DNA from: Oscillospiraceae bacterium
Lineage (GTDB): Bacteria; Bacillota; Clostridia; Oscillospirales; Ruminococcaceae
Reading direction: 5' to 3'
Assembly: GCA_016281125.1 (NCBI GenBank)
Contig: JAEEIA010000082.1
Span: 1-37,817, forward strand
DNA length: 37,817 nucleotides
Part shown: piece after piece, positions 25,870-36,218 of the stretch
How the letters are laid out: every line of letters starts with the position of its first letter
Position numbering within the stretch: the first letter of the stretch is position 1
The notes under the pieces: generated by a model
Databases searched by the model: none
What the model was told of the DNA's origin: nothing
Seen by the model: the letters and a program-made list of their open reading frames with translations, nothing else
Made by a program: the position numbers and the translations under genes

Positions 25870-27195
25870 TCAGCCGCGGGAAATGCGCAGCGTCAGAAGG
25901 CGGCGGCTGTCCGCATCGGGCCTGACGCGCGCTGCAATACCGACCTGTTCGCAGTAAATGCAGCCCAGCCGGTCATAGAGCACATAAAGAAACCGCCGTT
26001 CCGGAGCCGGAACCTTCGCCTGCACACATTTTTTCAGCGTGCTGTCAAAATTCCGCCCGGGCAGCCGGATCGTATCCGTTCCGCGCCGCTCCCGGAAATA
26101 CGGTGTTCCTATTATTTTATCAAAATCCAACGTAGAGTATGTGTCTGCTTTGTGAAGATTCCGTGATATTGCACCAGCCTCCAGCAGCTCCGCGATGCAG
26201 GTTTTTCCTGCATAAAGCCGGTTTTCACCGGGTTCAAGCGGGTACTCCCCGGAGAGCGCGGCAGGCTCCTGCCGGAGATACAGCACATCCCGGTGAACCT
26301 GCGCATACACATCGGCGCTGACGGAAATCCTGCCGCCGTTCTGCATCACCAGCCGGTCAACCGCGGAAAGCAGCTCCAGCGATGGATCGACATGCACCGG
26401 AAGTGCCGCAAGCATCTGCATATAAACGCGCTTGCGCAGCGGCGCCGGATACGCGGAAAGGCCGCGCAGTCCGCCCTGAAATGCACATGCCTCTGCGGCT
26501 GCCGCAGCCTGCTCATGCAGAAGCGCATCGTCCTCCGCAGCCAGTGCCGCCGTTGCTGCAATGTGCCGCAGTGCCGCGGGATTCTCCCGCAAAAGCAGCG
26601 GCATAATGTCATGCCGGATGCGGTTGCGGCTGCTTTCGCTGCCGAGGTTTGTGCTGTCCTCGACAAAGGCTTCCCCGCGGGTTTGCAGATACGCCAGAAT
26701 CTCTGATTTTTCCGCTTCGAGCATCGGGCGCAGGATCCTGCCGTTTTTCGGCGGAATGCCGCAGAGCCCGCGCAGTCCGCTGCCGCGGATCAGATGAAAG
26801 AGCACGGTTTCGGCATTGTCGCCCGCATGGTGCGCTGTCACGATGACGCCCTCGGGCGCGGACTGTTCCAGCGCCTCATAGCGCAGACGGCGTGCCGCGG
26901 TTTCCTCAGAAAGCCGGTGCGCCGCTGCATAAGCCGGAACATCCACATGCACCGTTTGCAGCAGGATGCCGTATTTTTCACAGATATGCGCACAGAATGC
27001 GGCATCTCTGTCCGCCTCTGCGCCGCGGATCCCGTGGTGTACATGCACTGCCCGCAGATCCAGCGAAAGCTGCGCTTTCAGTTCATGCAGGCAGAGCAGC
27101 AGCGCCGTACTGTCGGCGCCGCCGGAAAATGCCGCCGTGCAGATGCCCGCAGGCGGAACCGCCGGGCCGTGCAGGATCCGTTCGGTCAGCGTCAT
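25870..27195 (-). CDS. tilS: tRNA(Ile)-lysidine synthetase
   Basis: 441 aa from ATG 27195, overlapping the dnaB stop in ATGA. The PP-loop SGGADST (24-30) binds ATP. HVHHGIRG and the EETAARRLRYEAL helix are TilS-specific, as is TAHHAGDNAETVLFHLIRG. A C-terminal extension (from about residue 320) corresponds to the TilS substrate-binding domains. The enzyme attaches lysine to C34 of the tRNA-Ile anticodon CAU so that it reads AUA, and is essential in most bacteria. Confidence 0.96.
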   Translation of the reverse strand: MTLTERILHGPAVPPAGICTAAFSGGADSTALLLCLHELKAQLSLDLRAVHVHHGIRGAEADRDAAFCAHICEKYGILLQTVHVDVPAYAAAHRLSEETAARRLRYEALEQSAPEGVIVTAHHAGDNAETVLFHLIRGSGLRGLCGIPPKNGRILRPMLEAEKSEILAYLQTRGEAFVEDSTNLGSESSRNRIRHDIMPLLLRENPAALRHIAATAALAAEDDALLHEQAAAAAEACAFQGGLRGLSAYPAPLRKRVYMQMLAALPVHVDPSLELLSAVDRLVMQNGGRISVSADVYAQVHRDVLYLRQEPAALSGEYPLEPGENRLYAGKTCIAELLEAGAISRNLHKADTYSTLDFDKIIGTPYFRERRGTDTIRLPGRNFDSTLKKCVQAKVPAPERRFLYVLYDRLGCIYCEQVGIAARVRPDADSRRLLTLRISRG

Positions 27196-28577
27196 GATAC
27201 GCCGGGCGGCGCTTCATCGTTTTCCGGCGTGGAGAAGCGCGTGAACTGCGGATCCCACACCAGCTTGATCGTCGCCGTTTCACCGTGACGGTTCTTTGCC
27301 ACGATGCATTCCGTGATATTCGGTGCCGTGGATTTTTCTTTCATATAGTAGAAATCATTATACAGGAACAGAATGATATCCGCATCCTGCTCAATCGAAC
27401 CGGATTCACGCAGGTCAGACATCATCGGGCGCTTGTCGGTACGGCTCTCGACGCCGCGGTTCAGCTGCGAGAGCAGAAGCACCGGCACATTGAGCTCCTT
27501 CGCCATCAGCTTCAGATTTCGCGTAATATCAGAAATAACCAGCACGCGGTTCTCCGACTTCAGCGGCGCATCCATGAGCTGCAAATAGTCGATGACGACC
27601 ATGCCGAGATTCTTGACGCGCCTCAGCTGTGCCTTCATCTGCGAAACGGTGATGCCGGTTGCCTCGGACAGATAGATATTCATGCCGGAGAGCACGTCCG
27701 CACTGGTTGCGATCCGTCCCCATTCCTTCGGCTCCAGCCTTCCGGTCCGGAGCTTGTGGGAATCGACGAGCGCCTCCGTGGACAGCATACGCGAAACAAG
27801 CTGCTCCATACTCATTTCCAGAGAATAGATTGCGACGGTTCTGCCGGTATGCCGCGTGACATTGCTTGCGAGGTTCAGCGCAAACGAGGTCTTGCCCATA
27901 CCCGGACGTGCCGCGAGAATCACAAGGTCGGAATTGTTCATGCCGCCCGTGACCGCATCCAGCCGCGAAAAGCCGGTCTTTGCGCCGACATACTTCTCAC
28001 GGTCGGGGCCGGAAATGTCACCGAGATGCCTGTATGTATCCACCATGACATCGCGGATCGGGACAAGCCCGTGCGTGTCGCGTCCCTGCCGGATATCATA
28101 GATCCGCTGCTCGGCGGAATCCAGCAGGGTCTGCGCGGATTCGGTGCCCATCGTGACCTCTTTGAGCAGATCTCTTGCGACGGTCGCCAGCGAACGCGCA
28201 CAGTATTTTTCTGCAAGAATCTTGCAGTAGCTTGCAATATTATCCGCAGAGGGAACCGTTTCCACAAGGCTTGTCAGATAGCGCCTGCCCTCTGCCTCGT
28301 TTTCAAAAATGCCTTGCCGCACAGCCTCGTTGAGCACGACGACATAATCCATCTGCTCGGCCTGCGTGCCGGTCGTATACATGGCGACCATGAGCCGGAA
28401 CAGCTCCTTGTGCTGCTCCACATAAAAGGTTTCCGGGCGGATATATTCCAGCGCGACCGACAGCATTTCCGGTGCCAGCAGAATGGCGCCGAGGACGGAC
28501 TGCTCCGCCTCTGTGCTGTGCGGCAGCGAACGCTCGGCAAAGCCCTCCTGAAGCTCCGAAAACCGGCTGTCAGGCAT
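27192..28577 (-). CDS. dnaB: Replicative DNA helicase DnaB
   Basis: 461 aa from ATG 28577, overlapping the rplI stop by 8 nt. The N-terminal domain (about 15-115; [17 protein letters not shown]) is typical of DnaB. The RecA-like helicase domain has Walker [12 protein letters not shown], the Walker B-like [10 protein letters not shown], and the [10 protein letters not shown] and [15 protein letters not shown] segments. It is the hexameric helicase that unwinds DNA at the replication fork. The order rplI-dnaB is conserved in many Firmicutes. No intein or fusion is seen. Confidence 0.97.
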   Translation of the reverse strand: MPDSRFSELQEGFAERSLPHSTEAEQSVLGAILLAPEMLSVALEYIRPETFYVEQHKELFRLMVAMYTTGTQAEQMDYVVVLNEAVRQGIFENEAEGRRYLTSLVETVPSADNIASYCKILAEKYCARSLATVARDLLKEVTMGTESAQTLLDSAEQRIYDIRQGRDTHGLVPIRDVMVDTYRHLGDISGPDREKYVGAKTGFSRLDAVTGGMNNSDLVILAARPGMGKTSFALNLASNVTRHTGRTVAIYSLEMSMEQLVSRMLSTEALVDSHKLRTGRLEPKEWGRIATSADVLSGMNIYLSEATGITVSQMKAQLRRVKNLGMVVIDYLQLMDAPLKSENRVLVISDITRNLKLMAKELNVPVLLLSQLNRGVESRTDKRPMMSDLRESGSIEQDADIILFLYNDFYYMKEKSTAPNITECIVAKNRHGETATIKLVWDPQFTRFSTPENDEAPPGVS

Positions 28578-29022
28578 CTTCCGCCACCACTGAAACCGTA
28601 AACTTCGCCGTGATGCCGGCGTAGAGCTTGGCCTCTGCGCTGTAATCGCCGGCGTTCTTCATTTCGCTGCTGACCGTCAGCTTGCGCTTGTCAACCGCAA
28701 AGCCGAACTGCTTTTCCAGCTCATCCGCGACATTGCCGGGCGTCACTGCGCCGAACAGTCTGCCGCCCTGACCTGCCTTTGCACGGATCACGAGCTTTTT
28801 ACCCTCCAGCTTTGCAGCCTGCTCCGCAGCCTCCTGCTTTGCGACGTCGATCTTATGCTGAGCGGATGCCTTCTGTCCCTCCAGCTTGTTGAGATTCGCA
28901 TTGGTCGCTTCGACCGCGAGCCCCTTGCCGATCAGAAAATTGCGGGCATAGCCGTCCGAAACATTCTTGATCTCGCCTTTTTTGCCGGTGCCCTTGACAT
29001 CCTGCAACAAAATAACCTTCAT
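28570..29022 (-). CDS. rplI: 50S ribosomal protein L9
   Basis: 150 aa. The start is ATG 29022 ([18 protein letters not shown]), the conserved N-terminus of L9, with AAAGGA upstream; the longer frame adds a non-conserved leader. The N-terminal domain contains the [13 protein letters not shown] motif, then a long connecting helix and a C-terminal domain with [16 protein letters not shown]. It binds 23S rRNA in the large subunit. It follows gdpP after 39 nt, and its 3' end overlaps dnaB. Confidence 0.97.
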   Translation of the reverse strand: MKVILLQDVKGTGKKGEIKNVSDGYARNFLIGKGLAVEATNANLNKLEGQKASAQHKIDVAKQEAAEQAAKLEGKKLVIRAKAGQGGRLFGAVTPGNVADELEKQFGFAVDKRKLTVSSEMKNAGDYSAEAKLYAGITAKFTVSVVAEDA

Positions 29023-29061
29023 AACAATCGTTCCTTTCTTTCCGGAATCTGACATGCAGAC

Positions 29062-31086
29062 TCATTCCTCCGGATAATCCTCCGGATAGTCCTCCGGTTC
29101 TTCTTCCGGATCTTCCTCCGGCTGCGCCGCTTCTGCGTCGGTCTGCTTCAGCACTGCGACCAGCTTCTCGCACAGCTGTATCAGCGAGCAGTCTTTCCGC
29201 TGCGTTGCGGCCATGATCTGATGCCCGCCGCCGCCGAGCTGCTCCATGATCACCTGTACATTGACTCTGCCGAGCGAACGTGCCGAGATGCACGCCTGAT
29301 CGCCGACCGTATACAGCACAAAGGACGCATCCACGCCCTCCACGCCGAGCAGCTCATCCGCTGCCTGCGACGAGATCACGCGAATATCCTTCACAGGATC
29401 CGCAGCCATTGCAATCGCATAACGGCCAAACAGCTTCGCCTCGGAAACCAGCCGCGAGCGCTGCTGATACGCCTCCAGCGACTCTGCAAACAGCGTCTTG
29501 ACTGCAATCGGATCCGCGCCGCGCTCCCGCAGGAACGCCGCGACTTCAAATGTATGCACGCCGGTCTGCATGACAAAATTCTTGGTATCCAGCATGATGC
29601 CCGCCATGAGCGCTTCCGCACAGAACTGCGGCATCTCATCGCGGAAATCGAAATACTGGATCATGCCCGTGACCAGCTCCGCCGCCGAGGATGCATGGGG
29701 ATCATGCAGCTTCAGCGTGGTGTTGTCCAGATAATTGACCATCTGTCTGTGATGGTCGATGACGACCACATGGTTTGCCATGCGGTAGAGCTCCGCATCC
29801 TCCACGATGTCCTTGCTGAATGTATCGACGATGACAAGCAGGTCATCCGGCCGGATCTGCTCTCTCGCCTCCTCGGGCGGGATCATGCAGCCGGGCAGCT
29901 CCTCCTCAATCCGGTCGGTCAGCAGTCTGGCCATTGTGGATTCCGTGCGGATTACAATGTTATACGGGATTTCGCACTGTTCCGCGATATACGCGACACC
30001 GACCGCCGCACCGACGGCGTCCAGATCGCTTGCGCGGTGTCCCATGATATACACATGCGTGCAGCGCAGCATCAGCTTGAGCAGATCCTTCGCAATCGCG
30101 CGGTTCTTGGCCTTGCTCTTGTGCTCAATGCCCTGCGACACGCCGCCGTAGAACGTAAAGCCGCTGTCAGTCTTGACGGCAGCCTGGTCGCCGCCGCGTC
30201 CGAGTGCCATATCGAGCGACTGCTGCGCGAAAAATTCATTCTGCGCCAGTGTTTCGCCGCTTCTGCCCACACCAATCGAAAGCGTCAGGCTGCTTCTGCC
30301 CCTGACCTTGATCTTGCGCGCCTCATCCAGCAGCGGGAAGTGTGCGCGCTCCATTTCCAGGCAGTGCCGCGCCTCCGTCACAATCAGCATCCGGTCATCG
30401 TCCATATGGCAGAACACGCTCTCGGTGCCCTCCAGCATCCGGTCGAACAGTGCTTCCAGAGATGCCAGCGCCGCCGCGCGTTCGCTCTGCCGCGTTCCGC
30501 TGAACAGATCCTCGTAATTATCCACAAGGATCATCAGCACACACGGTCTGGTATCCATATAGTGCTGACGCAGCTGGACGTAATTCGTAATATCCTCAAA
30601 ACAGAACAGGATTGCGTGGCCGTTCTTGCGCTCGTAATCGGCACGGCTCACGCGGTACCGGCGGTCGCGGATGACCGTTTCGATGGATTCCCCGTCCCCG
30701 ATTGCATCCGGCCGCAGCGGAATCACCGTATGGAGCTTTAAGCCGAACAGCTCTGCTCCGCCGGAAACCCGGTTCGTAAATTCCGCATTATACCATATGA
30801 TCTCGCCCTTCACATCGACGACTGCCATCGGCACCGGCATCTCATCCGGCGCGGTTTGCAGTGTCCGTGTCAGCGCGGCATTCATTCTTGCGACATAGCG
30901 CAGCGCGTTCTGCCGGATCCGGACAACCTCGAGAACCATCCAGACAAAACCGGCCAGAAACAGGATCACGGCAAGCCAGAACAGGATGCTGTGATACTGC
31001 GCACGCGCCATGATGACCGTAATCAGACAGCCCAGCGCCATCAGCGCACCTGATGAAATCAGCCGCCACGGCTGTTGGCTCTGCAT
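29062..31086 (-). CDS. gdpP: Cyclic-di-AMP phosphodiesterase GdpP-like (PAS-GGDEF-DHH/DHHA1)
   Basis: 674 aa from ATG 31086. Two membrane helices (about 10-50), a PAS-like domain (about 75-170), a degenerate GGDEF domain (about 175-310), then DHH (about 335-490; GHRASDLDAVGA, VIVDTFS, VVIDHHR metal-binding motifs) and DHHA1 domains (about 565-640; GGGGHQIMAA). This is the GdpP/YybT layout; the family hydrolyses c-di-AMP, which controls potassium and cell-wall homeostasis. A Glu/Asp/Pro-rich tail (EEDPEEEPEDYPEDYPEE) ends the protein. The ribosome-binding site is weak (GGCGGGTGA). It precedes rplI, as in many Firmicutes. Confidence 0.95.
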   Translation of the reverse strand: MQSQQPWRLISSGALMALGCLITVIMARAQYHSILFWLAVILFLAGFVWMVLEVVRIRQNALRYVARMNAALTRTLQTAPDEMPVPMAVVDVKGEIIWYNAEFTNRVSGGAELFGLKLHTVIPLRPDAIGDGESIETVIRDRRYRVSRADYERKNGHAILFCFEDITNYVQLRQHYMDTRPCVLMILVDNYEDLFSGTRQSERAAALASLEALFDRMLEGTESVFCHMDDDRMLIVTEARHCLEMERAHFPLLDEARKIKVRGRSSLTLSIGVGRSGETLAQNEFFAQQSLDMALGRGGDQAAVKTDSGFTFYGGVSQGIEHKSKAKNRAIAKDLLKLMLRCTHVYIMGHRASDLDAVGAAVGVAYIAEQCEIPYNIVIRTESTMARLLTDRIEEELPGCMIPPEEAREQIRPDDLLVIVDTFSKDIVEDAELYRMANHVVVIDHHRQMVNYLDNTTLKLHDPHASSAAELVTGMIQYFDFRDEMPQFCAEALMAGIMLDTKNFVMQTGVHTFEVAAFLRERGADPIAVKTLFAESLEAYQQRSRLVSEAKLFGRYAIAMAADPVKDIRVISSQAADELLGVEGVDASFVLYTVGDQACISARSLGRVNVQVIMEQLGGGGHQIMAATQRKDCSLIQLCEKLVAVLKQTDAEAAQPEEDPEEEPEDYPEDYPEE

Positions 31087-31136
31087 CCCGTATCACCCGC
31101 CTTTTTACTGTGATTTACTGTTTTCGCAGTATTGCT

Positions 31137-33101
31137 TCAAATCTCCATAATGATCGGCAGGATCATCGGAGAACGCTTCGTCTTGTGGAAGATGTGATCG
31201 GAAAGCACGTCGCGCAGCTTTGCTTTCAGTGCGTTCCAGTCACGCAGCTCCGCGGGACTGCAATGCTCCAGCGTTTCGGAGAGCAGCAGCCGCGCCTCGT
31301 CCATCATCTCCTCCGCCTCACGGACATAGACAAAGCCTCTGGAAATCAGCTCCGGGCCGGACACAACCTCATTTTCCGAGCGGTCGATGCCGACCACGAC
31401 GATAATCAGGCCGTCCTGTGCCAGATGCTTGCGGTCACGCAGGACAATGGAGCCGACGTCGCCGACGCCGAGGCCGTCCACGAGGATCCTGCCCGCAGGC
31501 GCCTGCCCGGTGATCCGCATATCGACGCCGTTCGTTTCAATGACGTCGCCGATCTGGCCGACGATGATGTGATCTCTGTCCATGCCGAGCTCCATCGCAA
31601 GCTCCGCATGCTTTTTCAGGTGCTTATACTCACCGTGAACCGGAATAAAATACTTCGGCTTAGTCAGGGAGAGCATCAGCTTCAGCTCCTCCTGGCAGGC
31701 ATGGCCGGAAACATGCACCTCGTACATGCGCTCATAGACCACATGCGCACCGGATTCCATCAGGTCGTTGACGACGCGCGTCACGAACTTCTCGTTGCCG
31801 GGAATCGGCGTTGCGGAAATGATGATGAAATCCTGCGGCGTGATCGTGACCTTTTTGTGGTCGCCCTTCGCCATTCTGGTCAGCGCGGACATCGGCTCAC
31901 CCTGGGAGCCGGTCGTGATCAGCACAATCTGATCCGCGGAATAGCGGTTCATCAGGTCGATGTCGATGATCGTGCCTTCCTTCGCCTCCAGATAGCCGAG
32001 CTCTCTTGCAATCGAAATGACGTTGACCATGCTTCTGCCGAACACGGCGACCTTTCTGCCGCACTGCTCGGCGCAGTCAATGATCTGCTGAACTCTGTGG
32101 ATATTGGACGAGAACGTCGCAATGATAATGCGCTTGCCCTCCGCCTCCGCAAAGAGCTTGTCGAACGACGCGCCGACCTTCCGTTCCGTCGGCGTATAGC
32201 CCGGGCGCTCTGCGTTGGTCGAATCCGCCATCAGTGCGAGCACGCCGCGGCTGCCGAGCTCGCCGAACCGGCCGAGGTCGATGATCCCGCCGTCAATCGG
32301 GGAGTAGTCCACCTTGAAATCGCCCGTGTGGACGAGCACGCCCGCAGGCGTATGCACCGCAAGGCCGACCGCATCCGGAATGGAGTGGTTGACGTGAATC
32401 AGCTCGACCGCCATGCAGCCCATGCGGATCGTCTTGCGCGGCTCGACGATATTCAGCCGCACCTTGCCGCTCAGCTGATGCTCCTTTAATTTTGCTTCCA
32501 CGAGCGCAAGCGTCAGTCTGGTGCCGTATACCGGCATATCAATCTTTTTCAGCAGATAGGCAAGGCCGCCGATGTGGTCCTCATGCCCGTGCGTCAGCAC
32601 GATGCCGCGCAGCTTATCCGCATTGCGCTCGACATAGGTGAAATCCGGGATGACCAGATCCACGCCGAGCATCTCCGCATCCGGAAATGCAAGGCCGCAG
32701 TCGATGATGAACATATCGTTCGCGCACTCGATCACGGTCATGTTCTTGCCGATCTCTCCGAGTCCGCCCAGCGGAATGATGCGCACAGGCGTCTTTGCAC
32801 GGGCGGTGCGCTCCTTCGGCGCCGCCTTCTGCTGTGCTGCCTTCTGCTGTGCTGCCTTCTGCTGTGCTGCCTTCTGCACATTCGCATGACGCGGCTGACT
32901 GCCCTCAGCACTGACTTTTTTTGAAACGGCGGCAGCAGCCTCTGCTTTCTTCCGTTCCTGCTTTTCGAGCTTCTCGCTGACAAGCTCTGCCGGCATGATC
33001 TTTCTGCCGACTGCCGACAGCGGCACCCCGCTGCGCTGCTTGCTGCGGAAGAATCCGCCCTTGATGCCCTTGGAGCCGGAACGCCCTGTATTTCTGTTCA
33101 A
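31137..33101 (-). CDS. rnj: Ribonuclease J with Ala/Gln/Lys-rich N-terminal extension
   Basis: 654 aa with a TTG start at 33101 (GAGAGG 8 nt upstream). The metallo-beta-lactamase and beta-CASP core starts near residue 105 (RIIPLGGLGEIGKNM), with metal motif HGHEDHIGG (171-179) and, further on, GDFKVDYSPIDGG, TGSQGEPMSAL and HVSGHACQEEL. It is a 5'-3' exo- and endoribonuclease central to mRNA turnover and rRNA maturation. The N-terminal 100 or so residues are an extra, basic, low-complexity region with four copies of QKAAQ (77-94), which RNase J usually lacks or has shorter. It is the first gene of the operon. Confidence 0.95.
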   Translation of the reverse strand: MNRNTGRSGSKGIKGGFFRSKQRSGVPLSAVGRKIMPAELVSEKLEKQERKKAEAAAAVSKKVSAEGSQPRHANVQKAAQQKAAQQKAAQQKAAPKERTARAKTPVRIIPLGGLGEIGKNMTVIECANDMFIIDCGLAFPDAEMLGVDLVIPDFTYVERNADKLRGIVLTHGHEDHIGGLAYLLKKIDMPVYGTRLTLALVEAKLKEHQLSGKVRLNIVEPRKTIRMGCMAVELIHVNHSIPDAVGLAVHTPAGVLVHTGDFKVDYSPIDGGIIDLGRFGELGSRGVLALMADSTNAERPGYTPTERKVGASFDKLFAEAEGKRIIIATFSSNIHRVQQIIDCAEQCGRKVAVFGRSMVNVISIARELGYLEAKEGTIIDIDLMNRYSADQIVLITTGSQGEPMSALTRMAKGDHKKVTITPQDFIIISATPIPGNEKFVTRVVNDLMESGAHVVYERMYEVHVSGHACQEELKLMLSLTKPKYFIPVHGEYKHLKKHAELAMELGMDRDHIIVGQIGDVIETNGVDMRITGQAPAGRILVDGLGVGDVGSIVLRDRKHLAQDGLIIVVVGIDRSENEVVSGPELISRGFVYVREAEEMMDEARLLLSETLEHCSPAELRDWNALKAKLRDVLSDHIFHKTKRSPMILPIIMEI

Positions 33102-33173
33102 TAGATTGCCTCTCTTTCCGCGGTTCTCTCGGGAGATCCCGCCTTTCTGTTCGGGGTATACCCATACAGATTT

Positions 33174-33202
33174 AGTATACGCGAAATATATAAAAATGTC
33201 AA
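33174..33202 (-). promoter_or_regulatory. Promoter of the rnj-gdpP-rplI-dnaB-tilS-ftsH operon
   Basis: Minus-strand TTGACA (33197-33202), 17-bp spacer, TATACT (33174-33179). No other clear promoter or terminator was seen between the six genes. Confidence 0.9.
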
Positions 33203-33517
33203 GTCAAAAACACATCCCGGCATGTATTTTCGGAATCTACGGCAAAAAACGCGGCGATTCTCATCGGATTTTGTAGCCTTATGCGGCCGGCAGGGCCGGC
33301 TGCCGTTTCCCTCCGGAGATATTTTGCAAAGCACACCCAATTCCATCTTGAACACGGTGCAATTCGCGCCTTTCGTTTCGTTGCTGCTCACCAAATGCTG
33401 CATAACAGCTTTCTAAATCCTATCATGAGTAAACACATGCAGATTTTCCTGAAAGCCTGCGGCTGGCTTTCGATCATTCAGCTGCCCGCCTGTATCATAA
33501 AGTGTCCCGCTCTCCGC
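33203..33517. other. Intergenic stretch without a recognised gene
   Basis: Between the rnj promoter and the GH53 promoter. It contains only a small GC-rich hairpin (CGGCAG and CTGCCG, 33288-33305). I see no credible small gene or known RNA here. Confidence 0.5.
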
Positions 33518-33546
33518 TTGCTTTTTGCAGCCTGTTATGCTATAAT
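33518..33546 (+). promoter_or_regulatory. Promoter of the GH53 gene
   Basis: TTGCTT (33518-33523), 17-bp spacer, TATAAT (33541-33546). The leader is about 55 nt, ending in AGGAGG before ATG 33609. Confidence 0.8.
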
Positions 33547-33608
33547 GAGCACAACAACGGCATCCAGAAAGCGATGCCGCGATCATCACAGAACAGGAGG
33601 TTCATACC

Positions 33609-35729
33609 ATGAAAATGCATAAGCTGATTTCAGTGCTCACATCAGCCGTCATGCTGCTGGGCAGCGGCGGACTTCTGCCGCCTGCAAGCGCTGCGGAAAC
33701 CGTTGCCTTTTCCGGTATCTCCGGGCTCCCGTTCGCAAACGGCGAACCGTTCAAGGGCGCGGATATCTCATCCGTCATCGCGCTGGAGCAAAGCGGCGTC
33801 AGATTCTATGACGGCAGCGGCAAGGAACAGGACATCTTCGTCACGCTGGCCGATGCGGGCATCAACTGCATCCGCGTGCGCATCTGGAACGACCCGACGG
33901 CATCGCAGTCCGGCGTCACCTACGGCGGCGGCGCGAACGACGCCAAGCAGGCCGTAAAAATCGCGGAGCGCTGCGCCCAAGCCGGATTAAAGCTCTTTGT
34001 GGATTTCCATTATTCCGATTTCTGGGCGGATCCCTCCAAGCAAAAGGCGCCGAAGGCATGGGCGTACTACTCCGTGCAGCAGAAAGCGGATGCGATCTAC
34101 AACTACACCAAGGAAACCCTCGGACAGCTGGACAAAACCGGCGCGGACATCGCCATGGTGCAGATCGGCAACGAAACCACCGCGGGCATGTGCGGTGTGC
34201 TGCTCTCCGACGGCAACTGGGGTGACGCAGTCTGGAACGACCTTGCCAAGCTCTGGAACGCGGGCTCGAAGGCCGTGCGCGAATACGATCCGAACGTGCT
34301 GGTCGCGCTGCACTTCACAAACCCGGAAAAAGCCTCGAATATGCAGTATCTTGCGAAAATGGTAAATCAGACCAAGGTCGATTACGACGTGTTCGCAACC
34401 TCCTACTATCCCTACTGGCACGGCACACTGCAAAATCTGACCTCGGTGCTGTCAGGCATCGCAAACACCTACCATAAAAAGGTACTGGTTGCAGAAACCT
34501 CTTGGGCATACACCTTCCAGAATTATGATCCCGGCGTCAACACAATCGGCAGTCAGAAGGATCTCGGCAGCAGCGTCAGCTATCCTGTCAGCGCGGCAGG
34601 ACAGACCGCGTTTCTGACCGATCTGTTCAAAGCGGTCGCAGCCGTCCCGGACGGCATGGGCATCGGCGTATTTTACTGGGAGCCCGCATGGCTGCCCGTC
34701 AGCAGCGATTTCAATACCGCAAAGCAGCTCTGGCAGCAGTACGGCGGCGGCTGGGCGTATGAATCCGCGCAGGAATACGATCCGGATGCCAAGGATTACG
34801 GCGGCTCCGGCTGGGAGAACCAGGCGCTCTTTTCCGCCGACGGCAAGCCGCTGGAATCGCTCTATATGTTCCGGTCTGTCACGGGCAGCGGGCAGAGCAA
34901 TCCGCAGCAGCCGCAGCAAACCGGCCGGAATCTGCTGAAAAATCCGGGCTTTGAAGCGGACGGCGGCTGGTCAGATCACCCGACCGGCTGGACGCTGAAC
35001 AGCACCGCCGCGGATCATTTCGATGTCCGCGCAGAGGATGTCCGCACCGGCGGCTATGCGCTGCACTGGTATTCCAAAACCGCATTCCGGGGCAGCACCG
35101 CATCGGCCTCCGTGCAGGTGCCGGAAGCCGGAACATATCGCTGCACGATGTATGTACAGGCCGACGAATCCACCTTCTATACCGTTGAAGCAGATGTTTC
35201 CGGCGAAATGCGGGAGGCTGTCACCGACAGCGGCCAAGGCTGGAGCATGTGGCAGCAGAAGGAGCTTCTGGTCACGGCAGAAGCCGGAGATACCGTCACG
35301 CTGCGGCTGACCGTGGAGGGCGGCGACGGCGCATACGGCTCTGCGGACGATTGCTGCATCGAAAAAATCACGGTTCCCGAAACAACCGAGCCGCCTGTCC
35401 CCGCCACGACGCCGGGGCCGGAAACCACAATCCGGTACGACGGCACAACCGGCGCGCCCGAGCTTCTCACGACAGCGGCTGCTGAAACAACGCCCGCAGC
35501 TGTCATTACGACGGAACCGGCGGTCACACTGCGCGGCGATGCCAACTGCGACAATTCCGCGGACGTGGCAGACGCTGTGCTGATCGCGCGCTTCTGCGTC
35601 GCGGATGCCGGTGCCTTGATGGACGAACAGGGGCTCCGGAACGCAGACTGCAACCGCGACGGCGGCGTCACGGCGGATGACGTCAGCACGCTGCTCCGGG
35701 CGATTGCAAAAATCATCGAGCTTTCGTGA
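33609..35729 (+). CDS. GH53 endo-beta-1,4-galactanase with CBM and dockerin
   Basis: 706 aa from ATG 33609, AGGAGG upstream. Signal peptide about 1-28. The GH53 catalytic domain (about 40-425) starts with KGADISSVIALEQSG and carries QIGNET (acid/base Glu189) and VAETSW (nucleophile Glu296). A jelly-roll module at about 440-590 begins NLLKNPGFE and resembles CBM61-type galactan-binding modules. After a Thr-rich linker comes a dockerin (about 637-706) with loops DANCDNSADVAD and DCNRDGGVTADD. The enzyme cuts beta-1,4-galactan side chains of pectin, so this cellulosome also handles pectic substrates. The CBM family is a tentative call. The 3' end overlaps the convergent gene by 17 bp. Confidence 0.92.
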   Translation: MKMHKLISVLTSAVMLLGSGGLLPPASAAETVAFSGISGLPFANGEPFKGADISSVIALEQSGVRFYDGSGKEQDIFVTLADAGINCIRVRIWNDPTASQSGVTYGGGANDAKQAVKIAERCAQAGLKLFVDFHYSDFWADPSKQKAPKAWAYYSVQQKADAIYNYTKETLGQLDKTGADIAMVQIGNETTAGMCGVLLSDGNWGDAVWNDLAKLWNAGSKAVREYDPNVLVALHFTNPEKASNMQYLAKMVNQTKVDYDVFATSYYPYWHGTLQNLTSVLSGIANTYHKKVLVAETSWAYTFQNYDPGVNTIGSQKDLGSSVSYPVSAAGQTAFLTDLFKAVAAVPDGMGIGVFYWEPAWLPVSSDFNTAKQLWQQYGGGWAYESAQEYDPDAKDYGGSGWENQALFSADGKPLESLYMFRSVTGSGQSNPQQPQQTGRNLLKNPGFEADGGWSDHPTGWTLNSTAADHFDVRAEDVRTGGYALHWYSKTAFRGSTASASVQVPEAGTYRCTMYVQADESTFYTVEADVSGEMREAVTDSGQGWSMWQQKELLVTAEAGDTVTLRLTVEGGDGAYGSADDCCIEKITVPETTEPPVPATTPGPETTIRYDGTTGAPELLTTAAAETTPAAVITTEPAVTLRGDANCDNSADVADAVLIARFCVADAGALMDEQGLRNADCNRDGGVTADDVSTLLRAIAKIIELS

Positions 35730-36156
35730 GATCCGGCGGACGGTGCCGGAACAGCAGCGCACAGCGGGTGCGCAGACGCGCCGCCCGGTGTGAACGCCTC
35801 CCCGGCAGCGGCAGCGCGGTATTGACACCGAACATCCCGCCGAGGCTGCCCGCGGGACAAGCTGCCAGCAGCAGCACCGGCGAGCGCAGCGTCCGCAGCA
35901 CAATGCAGGCTGCCGCATACCACATCAGCCCAAGCAGCAGCGCTGCAAATGCACCGTTTTTCAGTCCGTGCCGGCGGATGTGCTTTCCGGCGGAAAAGCC
36001 CGCGCAGAAGCATCCCGCCAGCAGCGGCAGCGCGCCCGCCCATGCGTAGGCGCGGTGCGGCAGATCCGTCAGTGTCAGCAGAACGGTCACGCACGCAAAC
36101 CCCAACACGGAAACCGGCAGGCCGCCCCGCAGGCAGGCCAGAAACAGCTCTCGCAT
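35713..36156 (-). CDS. Small four-helix membrane protein (TIGR04086-like)
   Basis: 147 aa from ATG 36156, chosen because AGGAGGGG lies upstream, within the longer open frame. About four hydrophobic helices, with FCAGFSAGKHIRRHGLKNGAF between helices 2 and 3, a Gly-rich pattern like that of TIGR04086/YrzE proteins, and a basic C-terminus. The family has no established function. The family call is tentative. Its stop lies inside the end of the GH53 gene on the other strand. Confidence 0.65.
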   Translation of the reverse strand: MRELFLACLRGGLPVSVLGFACVTVLLTLTDLPHRAYAWAGALPLLAGCFCAGFSAGKHIRRHGLKNGAFAALLLGLMWYAAACIVLRTLRSPVLLLAACPAGSLGGMFGVNTALPLPGRRSHRAARLRTRCALLFRHRPPDLTKAR

Positions 36157-36218
36157 ATCAATCCCCTCCTGCAATCAGGATATGCAGCCGCATAGGGCGC
36201 ACAGTACCCGATACGTAA

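Noticed and set aside
27285-30741. Long plus-strand frames opposite dnaB and gdpP
   Set aside because: Shadows of well-conserved genes. No start signals and no recognisable domains.
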